From Notospermus geniculatus (Eukaryota; Nemertea; Pilidiophora; Heteronemertea; Lineidae): 64,000 bases of DNA. Where the stretch lies: assembly GCA_002633025.1 (NCBI GenBank), contig NMRB01001242.1, positions 81,965 through 145,964 of the forward strand. The letters are read 5' to 3'. The notes beneath the pieces are model-generated. The model was not told where the DNA came from and did no database searches. It saw only the letters and a list, made by a program, of their open reading frames with translations. The translations under genes were made by a program, and so were the position numbers. This document shows positions 47,950 through 58,027 of this stretch, piece after piece; positions within the stretch are counted from its first letter, which is position 1; each line of letters opens with the position of its first letter.

Positions 47950-48598
47950 CTGCATGTGTCCTTCACCAGGAAGACATTCCAGGAGGATGGGAACTCCAAG
48001 AACCTGACTGCTGTGCCACAGAGTCATACCCCTCCTTGCGCTTTCTTCACTCAATTTACATTTTCTGATGTAGGGACCATCAAATTTGCTGTCAAGCGAA
48101 TTTCTCAGCTCTAGTCTATTTTTGATTTTAGTGTATATTTTGAAAACCGAGCCGAGATTTTTTGACCAGATTTTTGCCAGTCATAGAGTGATCTCATAGC
48201 CATTTGGAACAGCAAAAATATTTACTATTTGAAGATGTCAGCTCCTCTTTAAGGGCGGAGATGGGCCGGCGTATCCCTGGCTACATATACACCCCGAATC
48301 GATCTCAATTCTGTCCGAGTATAGGGCTGGCGCGTTGCACGTAGTGCTGTTCGAATCGGCTTACTGGAAAAACGCAACGCAACGGGAGTAATCACTGTTT
48401 CCAAATGACTAGGTGGTTTGTTATGTTGACGTAAGATGGCGATGTTCGAGTGCTGCATCTGAGACGACATCAGAAGGATGTAGGCCTACACGTGTACGTA
48501 CACGTCATCACGACGTCGTATACATCATGTACAGGCACGACGTGGTGCCATGCATCCATCATGTTTCCACGCTCGACGTGACTCTTTAAATCTACCTA
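47950..48598. repeat. Duplicated block L, copy 1
   Basis: It runs from CTGCATGTGTCCTTCACC to the CTACCTA flank of the transposon at 48599. It matches 48773-49234 plus 49880-50058; copy 2 has an extra 645 bp between ATGACTA and GGTGGTTTG. Substitutions are a few percent by eye. Confidence 0.85.
47952..48114 (+). CDS. Candidate coding segment FTRKTFQEDG, copy 1
   Basis: The open frame reads HVSFTRKTFQEDGNSKNLTA, then FFTQFTFSDVGTIKFAVKRI and SQL, with stop TAG at 48112-48114. It recurs at 48775-48937. The only base difference I see inside (GCT versus GCG, Ala) is silent, while non-coding sequence after the stop has substitutions. The duplicated block begins at CTGCATGTG, very near the start of this frame. 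No family is recognised. Confidence 0.3.
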
Positions 48599-48772
48599 CA
48601 CTGTAAATCCAGGTGACGCGTTTAGCGTTTAGTTTTGCGTTTACATGTTTAGCAACAAAACGCAACTTAACATATTACATGAATATACAGTATTTTCAGA
48701 CTTAAGACACCACTCCATGAATTACAATGTCCAGCCCAGTACATGAATTGAGGCGTGTGTTACTCACCAAGA
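48599..48772. mobile_element. Left end of TA-flanked CACTGTAAAT transposon
   Basis: It starts CACTGTAAATCCAGG right after CTACCTA. GCGTTTAG/GTTTAG words follow, then CAGTATTTTCAGACTTAAGA, whose reverse complement occurs at about 51437-51456. It ends where the second copy of block L begins. Its right partner end is ATTTACAGTG at 52397-52406. Confidence 0.65.
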
Positions 48773-48774
48773 CT

Positions 48775-48937
48775 GCATGTGTCCTTCACCAGGAAGACAT
48801 TCCAGGAGGATGGGAACTCCAAGAACCTGACTGCTGTGCCACAGAGTCATACCCCTCCTTGCGCGTTCTTCACTCAATTTACATTTTCTGATGTAGGGAC
48901 CATCAAATTTGCTGTCAAGCGAATTTCTCAGCTCTAG
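48775..48937 (+). CDS. Candidate coding segment FTRKTFQEDG, copy 2
   Basis: This is the second copy of the frame at 47952-48114, with the same predicted peptide and stop. It starts directly after the left fragment of the TA-flanked transposon, at the point where the duplicated block resumes. Confidence 0.3.
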
Positions 48938-49234
48938 TCTATTTTTGATTTTAGTGTATATTTTGAAAACCGAGCCGAGATTTTTTGACCAGATTTTTGC
49001 CAATCATAGAGTGATCGCATAGCCATTTGGAACAGCAAAAATATTTACTATTTGAAGATGTCAGCTCCTCTTTAAGGGCGGAGATGGGCCGGCGTATCCC
49101 TGGCTACATATACACCCCGAATCGATCTCAATTCTGTCTGAGTATAGGGCTGGCGCGTTGCACGTAGTGCTGTTCGAATCGGCTTACTGGAAAAACGCAA
49201 CGCAACGGGAGTAATCACTGTTTCCAAATGACTA

Positions 49235-49879
49235 GACGCCATGTTCCCGGAACGCCGCGACGCGGCGAATCTGCGAAGCAATCTGACGTCAAAAGTGGAA
49301 CGCTGCTGTGATATGGTTATGTAAATAATTTTTCGAGAATGACTAAAAATGGGCTGTACTTCGCAACTAAGGCGCGTTTGAGGCTGGAACGCATGGGGAA
49401 CGATGAAGACCGTAAAGACTGAAGTTTGAGACGTGGAATTGAGTAAGCAGAGCGTGAAATTATTATTTGCGGGCCTAATTTAGGTTTGGTGTATACGTCA
49501 CACAACGCCGCCGACTTGCGCGCCGCCGCCTGGTTACCAAATTCAAATTCAAATTCAGTCACAGGAGTTTGTCAAAATTGAGACAGCCTCGTCCCAAGGT
49601 GTAGTCACAGGAGTTCGTCTACAACACTGAGATTTAGTATGTATGCATCCCCTCTGTACTGTAATATACAGTCTGTACACCCGAACCATGGAGAGGTAGG
49701 CCTAGGCCTACACCCCTCCATGGTTCGGGTGTCCATCGTTCATGTCATTATTGTATGCCAAAGCCACTGTCTGTTGTCGACGTTATTGGCCTATACTCAT
49801 TAGGCCTACATGTATGTAGGCCTATCTCAAGCCGCCCGGCTGAACCAACAATCGACAATGACTGGTTCCGATTCCTCTG
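49235..49879. other. 645-bp insertion/deletion between duplicate copies
   Basis: Present only in copy 2, between ATGACTA and GGTGGTTTG. It includes a hairpin at 49679-49730 (ACCCGAACCATGGAG ... CTCCATGGTTCGGGT) and several TAGGCCTAC palindromes. No TIRs at its edges are evident. Confidence 0.6.
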
Positions 49880-50485
49880 GGTGGTTTGTTATGTTGACGT
49901 AAGATGGCGATGTTCGATCTGAGACGACATCAGAAGGATGTAGGCCTACACGTGTACGTACACGTCATCACGACGTCGTATACATCATGTACAGGCACGA
50001 CGTGGTGTCATGCATCCATCATGTTTCCACGCTCGACGTGACTCTTCAAATCTACCTAGTCCTATCTGAATGCTCCAAGTTATTAATTTGGCATGAAGGC
50101 CGTTGCTACAATATGTAAAGGAATACGTTCAAGAATGGTCTCTTACATGATGAATGGTTGGTAATGATGTTGCAGCTCGTCAAACTTCTCAAGTGATGAA
50201 AAGACGGCGGCCATTTTTGGCTCACTACCTGGACTTGTATCAGAGTTCAACAGAGTATCAGTCTACTACGCCTACCAAAGCAGCGGCAAAATGTGTAATA
50301 GGAACAAGGTTCATTGCGTTGATTGCGTTGCGTTTTTTCCAGTAAGCCGTTCGAATCGTATGTAGCCTGCATACATGTACTGTACGTACATCAGTCCTTG
50401 GGTATTGCAGATTGTCTATTTTTCTGTACATGTACACGTATATTTTCTAATCCTTCGGTTATTTGACAACATCCATCGCGTGAAA

Positions 50486-50578
50486 ATGGCACCAGATAGA
50501 ATACCGCATCGTCGTGCTACCAAAGACCGCGGTTTGCATCTCAATGCCGAGTCCTCTGATTCAGAAGCTACCGACTAG
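50486..50578 (+). CDS. Candidate small coding segment, copy A
   Basis: This is a 30-codon ORF, MAPDRIPHRRATKDRG through SSDSEATD and a stop. The duplicate at 52831-52923 differs at two positions, both third-base synonymous (GAT/GAC for Asp, CGT/CGG for Arg), while flanking DNA has non-silent changes and small indels. That is suggestive of coding constraint but rests on only two substitutions. No domain is recognised. Confidence 0.35.
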   Translation: MAPDRIPHRRATKDRGLHLNAESSDSEATD

Positions 50579-50700
50579 CACACGCACATTAGTCCAGGCA
50601 CAACGCAGCTACATTTCCATGATAATGACGTCGGAGTGGAGTACCTTTCAAGTCATGATGTACTAATGGATAACATTATACATGTAGATTTTTATTTCAG

Positions 50701-50878
50701 GAGGATATATCGGGTGGCCCAATCAAAGCTAGAGCGTCAGAAGCAACACTTACACTCCTCTCCATCCATTGTGTGTAAAGCTGAAATTTCATCCTGTAAT
50801 ATAATGTTAAAAATGATGCAAAAGATCATATCCAAAGATAGGTCAGTCAAAAATTTACCCATTGCGGGGAAAGAATGA
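50701..50878 (+). CDS. Candidate terminal exon, copy A
   Basis: A TAGATTTTTATTTCAG acceptor is followed by an open frame RRIYRVAQSKLERQKQHLHS, then a Cys-containing helical segment (CKAEISSCNIMLKMMQKIIS), ending AGKE and TGA at 50876-50878. The copy at 53046-53223 is identical by eye, although DNA just downstream differs at several positions. It could be the 3' exon of an unrecognised small gene that also includes the ORF at 50486. Confidence 0.35.
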
Positions 50879-51277
50879 TCGGATAATCTTCTGACACTGG
50901 TATTTCCTTAACGTCGTCAACCATTTTTCGCACGAGGAGTAAGGATGAATTCGACGCTGAAATAGCTGGCTTTTGAAGTTTTATTAGGCACCATTGGACC
51001 ACCAGATATAACATGTATATGATTGTTCCTCTTGAAACATGAGGAGACTCATCTCCTTCTCAAGTTTCGATTGATCCTATCCTCTCAGGACCAAGGTTTC
51101 GTCGAACAGTATCATAATAGGCTCTAGCGGTTTCAAGATGCTTAGTGTCTTTCACATGTTTTCGTCATAAATCAGTATCATCTGCAACTTAGAGGAAAGA
51201 GACGAGTCTGCAACGAAAGATGGCAGACGATAGTTTCAAAAATATTTTATAACTTTGCTACTAGAGGGCGTACATTG

Positions 51278-51411
51278 GGTGAGGTCAAATCTCAGAGTTA
51301 TGGAAAGTGTTAGCGTTAGTGTCAGTGTTAGTGTTAACCTGAATCGCAAAATCTGGGCTCGAAGTTAAGCTTCATGCACAACAACCTGTTTACCATATTC
51401 ATAGTAATGAG
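51278..51411. mobile_element. Terminal fragment of GTTAAC-type element
   Basis: GGTGAGGTCAAATCTCAGAG followed by GTTAGCGTTAGTGTCAGTG... matches the end of the elements at 53913 and 61042. The second R copy continues into unrelated sequence at the same point (CATTG/AAACTGCAG), so this end is an insertion or a rearrangement junction. Confidence 0.5.
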
Positions 51412-51542
51412 GGGGCTGACCCAGTGGAGTGGTGTCTTAAGTCTGAAAATACTGTAACTGAACATATTATCAGGACAGGCGTTCTATCCGCCTAGAAACA
51501 TACGTCTTTTTGCCTAAAATGCCGAAATATATCATTTGCTTT

Positions 51543-52406
51543 ACTGTAAATCTAAAGTCTAAACACGAAACTAAACGGGAATATGCAACACTTTTTAAAC
51601 GTCTAAACGCGATTAGGTTTCCATTAGAAATGAACAGGGGACCTAAACATGACCTAAACACCGCATTTAGAAAACAGTAAATTTAAATGTCTTGTTTAAG
51701 TTATAAACATCTCGTTCAGTTTCCCTTAAACACGAAACATAAAGGAATCCTGAACATCGTGTTTAGGGCTGGTTCACAGCTCGGATGGAATTGGTCAAAG
51801 GGCCGGGATGAGCACCTAAGAAACTAACCTGCACAAAGTGTGTATCTCAGAGACGGTGACTTCGATCTGCTTCAAATTCGCACATATTACATGTATATCT
51901 CATGTGAAGTGATTGATAACAGATGGCAGTATGGCGTACAGTATACAATACTGTTTGTTACACCATGGCCCGTATGCATAAAGGTGGAATAAACGTATTC
52001 CAGGTACAACTTCACGCTTATAACGCTCAGGAGGAAATAAAACAGTAGACAGGCTTTCCGAATTACCGAAAGAAAAATTCCAGGCCAAGCCGTGTAGCCC
52101 CAGTGGCGTAGTGGTTAGAGCGTTGGTGCAGATTATGCATGTTGGTGGGCCCGTGATCGAATCTGCCTGCCGGTATTATTTACTCTTTACTGCGTGCCTT
52201 TTTATACTTTTTTCCTTCATCTTCCAACGCTTTTTTGTCACTTTTTCAGTCCAAATCAGTCGGTTTAATAATTTTTTGCCGTCATGGAAACACATTAATC
52301 TATTTCGTTGGAATATGGAAAACTAAACGCGTTTAGATGTTTAAAATCTGTTGCATATTCCCGTTTAGTTTCGTGTTTAGACTTTAAACACTTTAGATTT
52401 ACAGTG
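51543..52406. mobile_element. CACTGTAAAT transposon, right part with own TIRs
   Basis: ACTGTAAATCTAAAGTCTAA and ACACGAAACTAAACGGGAAT at the left are mirrored by ATTCCCGTTTAGTTTCGTGT and TTAGATTTACAGT at the right end (52406), then TA. The interior carries GGCCCGTATGCATAAAGG repeat sequence and a tRNA-like SINE. It is either a complete 864-bp element or the right half of the one starting at 48599. No transposase. Confidence 0.6.
52094..52172 (+). repeat. tRNA-derived SINE head
   Basis: GCCCCAGTGGCGTAGTGGTT, then AGAGCGTTGG (A-box region), is followed by GTGATCGAATCTGCC (decayed B box). It is nested in the transposon ending at 52406. Confidence 0.55.
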
Positions 52407-52830
52407 TAGTCCTATCTGAATGCTCCAAGTTATTAATTTGGCATGAAGGCCGTTGCTACAATATGTAAAGGATACGTTCAAGAATGGTCTCTTACATGAT
52501 GAATGGTTGGTAATGATGTTGCAGCTCGTCAAACTTCTCAAGTGATGAAAAGACGGCGGCTATTTTTGGCTCACTACCTGGACTTGTATCAGAGTTCAAC
52601 AGAGTATCAGTCTAGTTGTGCCTACTACGCCTACCAAAGCAGCGGCAAAATGTGTAATAGGAACAAGGTTCATTGCGTTGCGTTGCATTTTTTCCAGTAA
52701 GCCGTTCGAATCGTATGTAGCCTGCATATGTACGTACATCAGTCCTTGGGTATTGCAGATTGTCTATTTTTTCTGTACATGTAGCGATTTTCTAATCCTT
52801 CGGTTATTTGACAAGATCCATCGCGTGAAA

Positions 52831-52923
52831 ATGGCACCAGACAGAATACCGCATCGGCGTGCTACCAAAGACCGCGGTTTGCATCTCAATGCCGAGTCCT
52901 CTGATTCAGAAGCTACCGACTAG
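52831..52923 (+). CDS. Candidate small coding segment, copy B
   Basis: This duplicate of the 30-codon ORF at 50486-50578 encodes the same peptide with only synonymous differences. It lies in the second R copy (52409-53631) of the interleaved duplication, so it is more likely the other allele than a second gene. Confidence 0.33.
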   Translation: MAPDRIPHRRATKDRGLHLNAESSDSEATD

Positions 52924-53045
52924 CACACGCACATTAGTCCAGGCACAGCGCAGCGACATTTCCATGATAATGACGTCGGAGTGGAGTACCTTTCAAGTCA
53001 TGATGTACTAATGGATAACATTATACATGTAGATTTTTATTTCAG

Positions 53046-53223
53046 GAGGATATATCGGGTGGCCCAATCAAAGCTAGAGCGTCAGAAGCAACACTTACAC
53101 TCCTCTCCATCCATTGTGTGTAAAGCTGAAATTTCATCCTGTAATATAATGTTAAAAATGATGCAAAAGATCATATCCAAAGATAGGTCAGTCAAAAATT
53201 TACCCATTGCGGGGAAAGAATGA
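53046..53223 (+). CDS. Candidate terminal exon, copy B
   Basis: This is a copy of the 50701-50878 candidate exon with the same acceptor, reading frame and stop. By eye no base differs between them, whereas the following 150 bp carry several substitutions. It is probably the alternative haplotype of the same exon. Confidence 0.33.
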
Positions 53224-53690
53224 TCGGATAATCTTCTGACACTGGTATTTCCTTAACGTCGTCAACCATTTTTCACACGAGGAGTAAGGATGAATTCGAT
53301 GCTGAAATAGCTGGCTTTTGAAGTTTTATCAGGCACCATTGGGCCACCAGATATAACATGCGCGTGATGTATATGATTGTTCCTCTTGAAACATGAGGAG
53401 ATTCATCTCCTTCTCAAGTTTCGATTGATCCTATCCTCTCACGACCAAGGTTTCGTCGAACAGTATCATAATAGGCTCCAACGGTTCCAAGATGCTTAGT
53501 GTCTTTCACATGTTTTCGTCACAAATCAGTATCATCTGCAACTTAGAGGAAAGAGACGAGTCTGCAACGAAAGATGGCAGACGATAGTTTCAAAAATATT
53601 TTATAACTTTGCTACTAGAGGGCGTACATTGAAACTGCAGCCATCAATCACAAATTCAATGGAAGGTATTACCAAAACTTTTGCGTTACC

Positions 53691-53886
53691 GTAGATTGGT
53701 TCCCGGTCTCGACTGTAAATACTGAGATCGGTAGCGCCACGTGATCGGCCGAAAAGCGTGCTGATTGGTCGACTCATTCAACAAAAGAGCAATCGGCGTT
53801 TTTTCCACCAATCAACCAGTGCTATTTGACGACAGGCGCTACCGACCTCTGTATTTCGTCCTACTGGTGAGATCTGGAACCAATAT
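53691..53886. mobile_element. Small TIR element ATTGGTTCCCGGTCTC
   Basis: GATTGGTTCCCGGTCTCGAC and GAGATCGGTAGCGCC are mirrored imperfectly by GGCGCTACCGACCTC and GAGATCTGGAACCAAT. The centre carries ATTGGTCGACTC/CCAATCAACC words. It is non-coding. Confidence 0.55.
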
Positions 53887-53912
53887 ATAAGCATTGCCGA
53901 TGTAACAGCTGC

Positions 53913-54808
53913 CAATGGGTGAGGTCAAATCTCAGAGTTAACCCTGACACCAAGATTATCCAAGTGTAACCCTGGAAAAAAGTGTTAACTTGAACCCTTA
54001 ACTCCATCTACTGGTTAACTTTTAGTTGACTTAACACTAAGTTAACAACTAGTTGACACTTCTTTAACTCCTGGTTGACACTTCCTGGAAATTTGGATTC
54101 AGTGAATCTGTTCCAACTAAGTGGGCCTATTCCAAAGCAAAGAACAACACAGAGCTGTGTATATGGTGTGCTGTATCTGTGGTACTGGCTGTGCACTGCT
54201 GTCAAAGTGTCATCATGGAGGCTTGGAAAGGGAAGAAGAGATTTTCTTGGAGCCTGGACAGAAGATTGCAAGCACTGCATGCACCCAGCATAACTCAACA
54301 TAAAGCAAGGTTCTTACTCTTTTCGCTGGTGTACATACATGTACTTGCATTTGGCTCACACCCATTTCCCTGATGATTTGCAATCCTCCAGCCATGGAAA
54401 TAATCCACAAGATGGTCAAATTGTTCTTGATTCAATTGCACATGTCTTTCAGTCGGTTCACCACTGTAAGCATGGGTTCTGATAAAGTTTTCCAGTCTTC
54501 TCTGGGCAAGAATCTGTAGCATAGCTACAACAAACATGGCTGCCTTCATAACTCTCAGATTTGACCTGCATCAATTTTGACCCAGAGTTAACCACCAGAA
54601 GGTTAACACTTGATGTACATGATCAGCAATGCATTTCTCTTAACTCTGGGTGATTTCCTGGGTTTAAGGGAACACTATAGGGTAACTTTAGTGTCAGTCA
54701 GGTGTTAACTTTTGGGTTAACTCAGTGTTAACTAATAGTTAACTGCGGGTTAACTAAACTCTTGCTGCAAGGTCAAGTCCTGGGGTTACCATAACTAATA
54801 GTTAACAC
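53913..54808. mobile_element. GTTAAC-rich transposon, copy 1 (right end lost)
   Basis: The left terminus GGGTGAGGTCAAATCTCA is followed by many GTTAAC and TTAACxCT words. It contains the 84-codon minus-strand ORF at 54295-54549. The segment 54455-54808 is nearly identical to 60651-61003, but the next bases are an unrelated GGCCCGTATGCATAAAGG repeat instead of the terminus. Confidence 0.6.
54295..54549 (-). CDS. Transposon-associated small ORF, first copy (84 aa)
   Basis: It encodes MKAAMFVVAMLQILAQRRLE, then NFIRTHAYSGEP, then a private part with QLNQEQFDHLVDYFHGW, and stops after KNLALC. The shared N-terminal block and surrounding GTTAAC-rich DNA tie it to the copy at 60539-60745. The DHLVDYFHGW block resembles helical transposase N-terminal regions only loosely, and I do not assign a family. 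It is probably truncated. Confidence 0.35.
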   Translation of the reverse strand: MKAAMFVVAMLQILAQRRLENFIRTHAYSGEPTERHVQLNQEQFDHLVDYFHGWRIANHQGNGCEPNASTCMYTSEKSKNLALC

Positions 54809-54990
54809 CTGGGCCCGTATGCATAAAGGTGGAATAGGGGAGGTATAGCTTATTCCAGGTATAACTTCAGGGTTGTACCACCATCGGTATGCATAACGGT
54901 GGTTTAAGCAAAACTGTGGTGTAACGCTATTCATGGAATAGGCGGTCGAATGCATAAAGATGGAATAGCTTATTCTGTGGTGTTAATATG
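54809..54990. repeat. GGGCCCGTATGCATAAAGG dispersed repeat
   Basis: TGGGCCCGTATGCATAAAGG is followed by GGTGGAATA and CATCGGTATGCATAACGG modules repeated three times (about 54812, 54883, 54949). It shares its head with the fragment at 51966 and resembles the element ends at 28-170. Confidence 0.5.
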
Positions 54991-55319
54991 CCAGATTTGC
55001 TGGTGTAACATAAACCTACCAAGGGGTATGTTTAAGGAGTGGAATAGGGCAAAATGAATCATTGCGCATCATCAAATTGTATTCTGTTGAAGGGCTGCTG
55101 ACTCCAAATGACTGAAATAATTGCAACCATTAATGTGGTTGTTCAACCCTAACGTAGCGATGATTTTGGATTAGTGCTAAAAGGAGATAATGCCATGCAA
55201 GAAGACCTAAAGCCATGATAGAGATAGTGCAGTGGGACTTTCGAAAAACCGAGCCCTGATAAGGATCACCAACATGACATGCATTGTATTTTATGAAACC
55301 AGTCTGATAGCGAGAAANA

Positions 55320-55730
55320 CATCGTACAGACACCACCTTCCCGTAAGAATCAACACAGAAAGACTCAAGTAGGAATCCAGAAGATCATTTTTATACAACT
55401 TTTTGCACTTTTTTGTAGCACAAGAAATATGGGTCAAGAAGATGAAAGGAAAGCGGTCAAATAGACATTTTCGTCCATGTACCACTTGGGAGAAACCCCC
55501 GGACAGTTTGTTGCCGGTTATTCTTGCGAGAGCTTTCTGCCAAACGTGAACAATGGTAGCTTCGACCATACTGATGGACGTGATGCCCATCTGACCACAC
55601 TCCTTTCAATGCAGAATACTTTTATACAGTATTCCTTGGCCCTACCGACGAAAACCTCCAGCAGCATCTTGGAAAACCACTGGCACATTGCTGTATTGTT
55701 AAAGTTGTGATCCACGGAACGATTTGAAAA
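55320..55730. repeat. Duplicated block, copy A left part
   Basis: It begins one base after a single N at 55319 (ACATCGTACAGACACCACC) and ends at GATTTGAAAA. It matches 61458-61865 with a 5-bp deletion and a few substitutions. It continues after the foldback insertion at 57454. Confidence 0.9.
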
Positions 55731-57453
55731 TACGGCGCCCGTTACGGGACATGTATTATATCTTGCACTGCGACTTTTTAATGTCGCACTGCGACTTTTA
55801 AATCTCGCAGTGCGACTTTATAAACTCGCACTGTGACTTTTTAATCTCGCACTGCGACTTTTTAAACTCGCACTGCGTCTTTATAAACTCGCACTGCGAC
55901 TTTTTAATCTCGTACTGAGTCTTTATAAACTCGCACTGCGACTTTATAAACTCGCAGTGCGACATTTTAAACTCGCACTGCGACTTTTTAAACTCGCACT
56001 GCGACTTTTTAAACTCGCACTGCGTCCTTTTAAACTCGCACTGCGACTTTTTTAACGAGTTTCCTACCCAATCGGTGCCTTGCTTACAATCACGTGCTGC
56101 GTGAGTATGGGAGGCCAGAGTGGACACAGTTCGTATACATATGAGCTGCCAATTACATCAATTAACCTGATTGTTTATGGTCATTTTACCAAATCACTTT
56201 TAATTAAAAACTGATGGAGTTATTTGCAAACAATTAGAGAACCAATTAACAGATAATTTCTCAATAGGATAATCAGAAATTCATTCCAATGACCTCACAG
56301 AATGATCCCTCCAGCAATGAATACCATGGCCCTACAGAGCCACCTGGTGTCCGTTAATGATGGCGTTTTAATTTTTCGGACACCTCATTATAACGGGCAG
56401 CTTCCGTGTTAGATTTCCTCACTTCCCATTGGATGAACGTACGTATGTTCGATACGGAAGTGAACAAATCTATTGAGTTACCAATACGGAAGTGTATATA
56501 AGTATTACATGTACACATACTATAAGGCACTACTCTGATTGCGGAATTTATGTCCACATAAAATCGGAATTTACGTGGGCATAAATTCGACCAGTTTAAT
56601 TTATTTGTAGATATATTCGATTTTATGTGTACATGATATAAAAATTAATTATTGTGCATATAAAGAAAGTCATTCGGATTGGTCAAAATATGGACTAAAA
56701 TACGAATATACTCAGTACAACCTCACTATTGCGGACACCCTTGGGATCGAGCTCAGCTGTCCGTTATAATGAGGTGTCCGCAATATTGAAACTCCATCAA
56801 TAACGGACACCAGGTGGCTCTGTAAGTGGTAGTCATTGCTTGAGGGATCATTGGAATGAATTTCTCATTATCTGATGAACAAATTACATGTATCTGTTAG
56901 TTGATTTTCTAATTGTTTGCAAATAACTCCATCAGTTGTTAATTAAAAGTGGTTACATCTATGTAAAACTATCATAACCAATCAGGTTAACTCATGTAAT
57001 TGGCACCTCATATGGGTACAAAATACGAACTGTGTCTACTCTGGCCTCCCATAATCGCGCAGCACGTGACTGTAAGCAAGGCACCGATTGGGTAAAAAAA
57101 GTCGCAGTGGGAGTTTGAAAAGTCGCATTGGGAGTTTAAAAAGTCACAGTGGGAGTTTAAAAAGTCGCAGTGCGAGTTTATAAACTCGCAGTGCGAGTTT
57201 TAAAAGACGCAGTGCGAGATTAAAAAGTCGCACTGCGAGTTTAAAAAGTCGAAGTGCGAGTTTATAAAGTCGCAGTGCGAGTTTTAAAAGTAGCAGTGCG
57301 AGTTTAAAAGTCGCAGTGCGAGATTGTGAGATTAAAAAGTCGCACTGCGAGATTAAAAGTCACAGTGCGAGTTTAAAAAGTCGCAGTGCGAGATTAAAAC
57401 ACGCAGTGCGAGATTTAAAAAAAATACATGTCCCGTAACGGGCGTCGTAGTAC
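55731..57453. mobile_element. 1.72-kb foldback transposon with tandem-repeat arms
   Basis: Its ends contain CGCCCGTTACGGGACATGTA in inverted orientation (left begins TACGG, right ends TAGTAC). It is flanked by 5-bp direct repeats GAAAA (55726-55730, 57454-57458). Each arm has an outer domain of 19-21 bp tandem units (CGCACTGCGACTTTTTAAAC, about 15 copies left at 55780-56055; mirrored about 16 copies right at 57100-57415). An inner domain of unique sequence is mirrored too (CAATCGGTGCCTTGCTTACA versus TGTAAGCAAGGCACCGATTG). The centre is near 56580. The empty site is intact at 61861. There is no transposase. The architecture is that of foldback elements such as Drosophila FB or sea urchin TU. 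Confidence 0.9.
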
Positions 57454-57893
57454 GAAAAACACTCCAGTGCTCTCTCTTTTTTTGTACCGGGGAATAAATC
57501 GTTCAAATTGACTATGAAATTTTAAATTAATCTTGGATCCTCCCCTGGATACCTTGGCGAATCGTCGCAGTAGTCGTTGGTCGAAGGCCATGAGAGATCT
57601 TGGTATCGCTGGATCTTAGTATTGCTAGTATTGCTTAGTATTGATGGAGGGCGCTCTTCCCGCATTTTCTCTTCACACCTGGCACCGCCATCTTTAAAAT
57701 CACAAATTCATCATCAGCATGAGTTTTGCGGTGAATTTCAGTGAATTGTTGGTTTTAATGGATGAGCTACAGTTATATATACACACGAATAACTGGTAGA
57801 TGACGTGAATGTCTGCATCTCTTACATTGTCGACCTTTCCTTCAAACCATCAACCAGTCAGCGATCCAGACTTGCTACTTACTCGACACTGTT

Positions 57894-58025
57894 AGGCCGA
57901 GTTTACATAGAGGTATACGGTATACGGACACGCTGGCGAACAATGGCCTCACAACGGGTTCATGTCCATGAAACCTTTGTTCGCCAGCTTGTCCGTATAC
58001 CGTATACCTCTATGTAAACCCGGCC
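57894..58025. mobile_element. MITE GGCCGAGTTTACATAGAGG, copy A
   Basis: GGCCGAGTTTACATAGAGGT and ATACGGTATACGGACACGCT are mirrored by GTCCGTATACCGTATACCTC and TATGTAAACCCGGCC. The element is 132 bp with TA at both edges. The duplicate is at 62301-62432. Confidence 0.75.
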
Positions 58026-58027
58026 TA

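Larger units (their letters stand above)
48773..50058. repeat. Duplicated block L, copy 2, continuing into empty site
   Basis: It matches copy 1 (47950-48598) with an extra segment at 49235-49879. It ends TCTACCTA and continues directly into block R (GTCCTATCTGAATGC), giving the empty site of the TA-flanked transposon. Confidence 0.85.
50059..51277. repeat. Duplicated block R, copy 1
   Basis: It runs from GTCCTATCTGAATGCTCC to GGGCGTACATTG and is matched by 52409-53631 with small indels and substitutions. Here it is joined directly to block L (empty site) and is followed by GGTGAGGTCAAATCTCAG, a transposon end. Confidence 0.85.
52409..53631. repeat. Duplicated block R, copy 2
   Basis: The second copy of 50059-51277, here preceded by the transposon end ATTTACAGTG-TA (filled site) and continuing after GGGCGTACATTG into AAACTGCAGCC. 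Confidence 0.85.

Noticed and set aside
55763-57415. Possible CRISPR or satellite array
   Set aside because: Repeat units are immediately tandem and arranged as two mirrored arms with target duplications; the whole is a foldback transposon.
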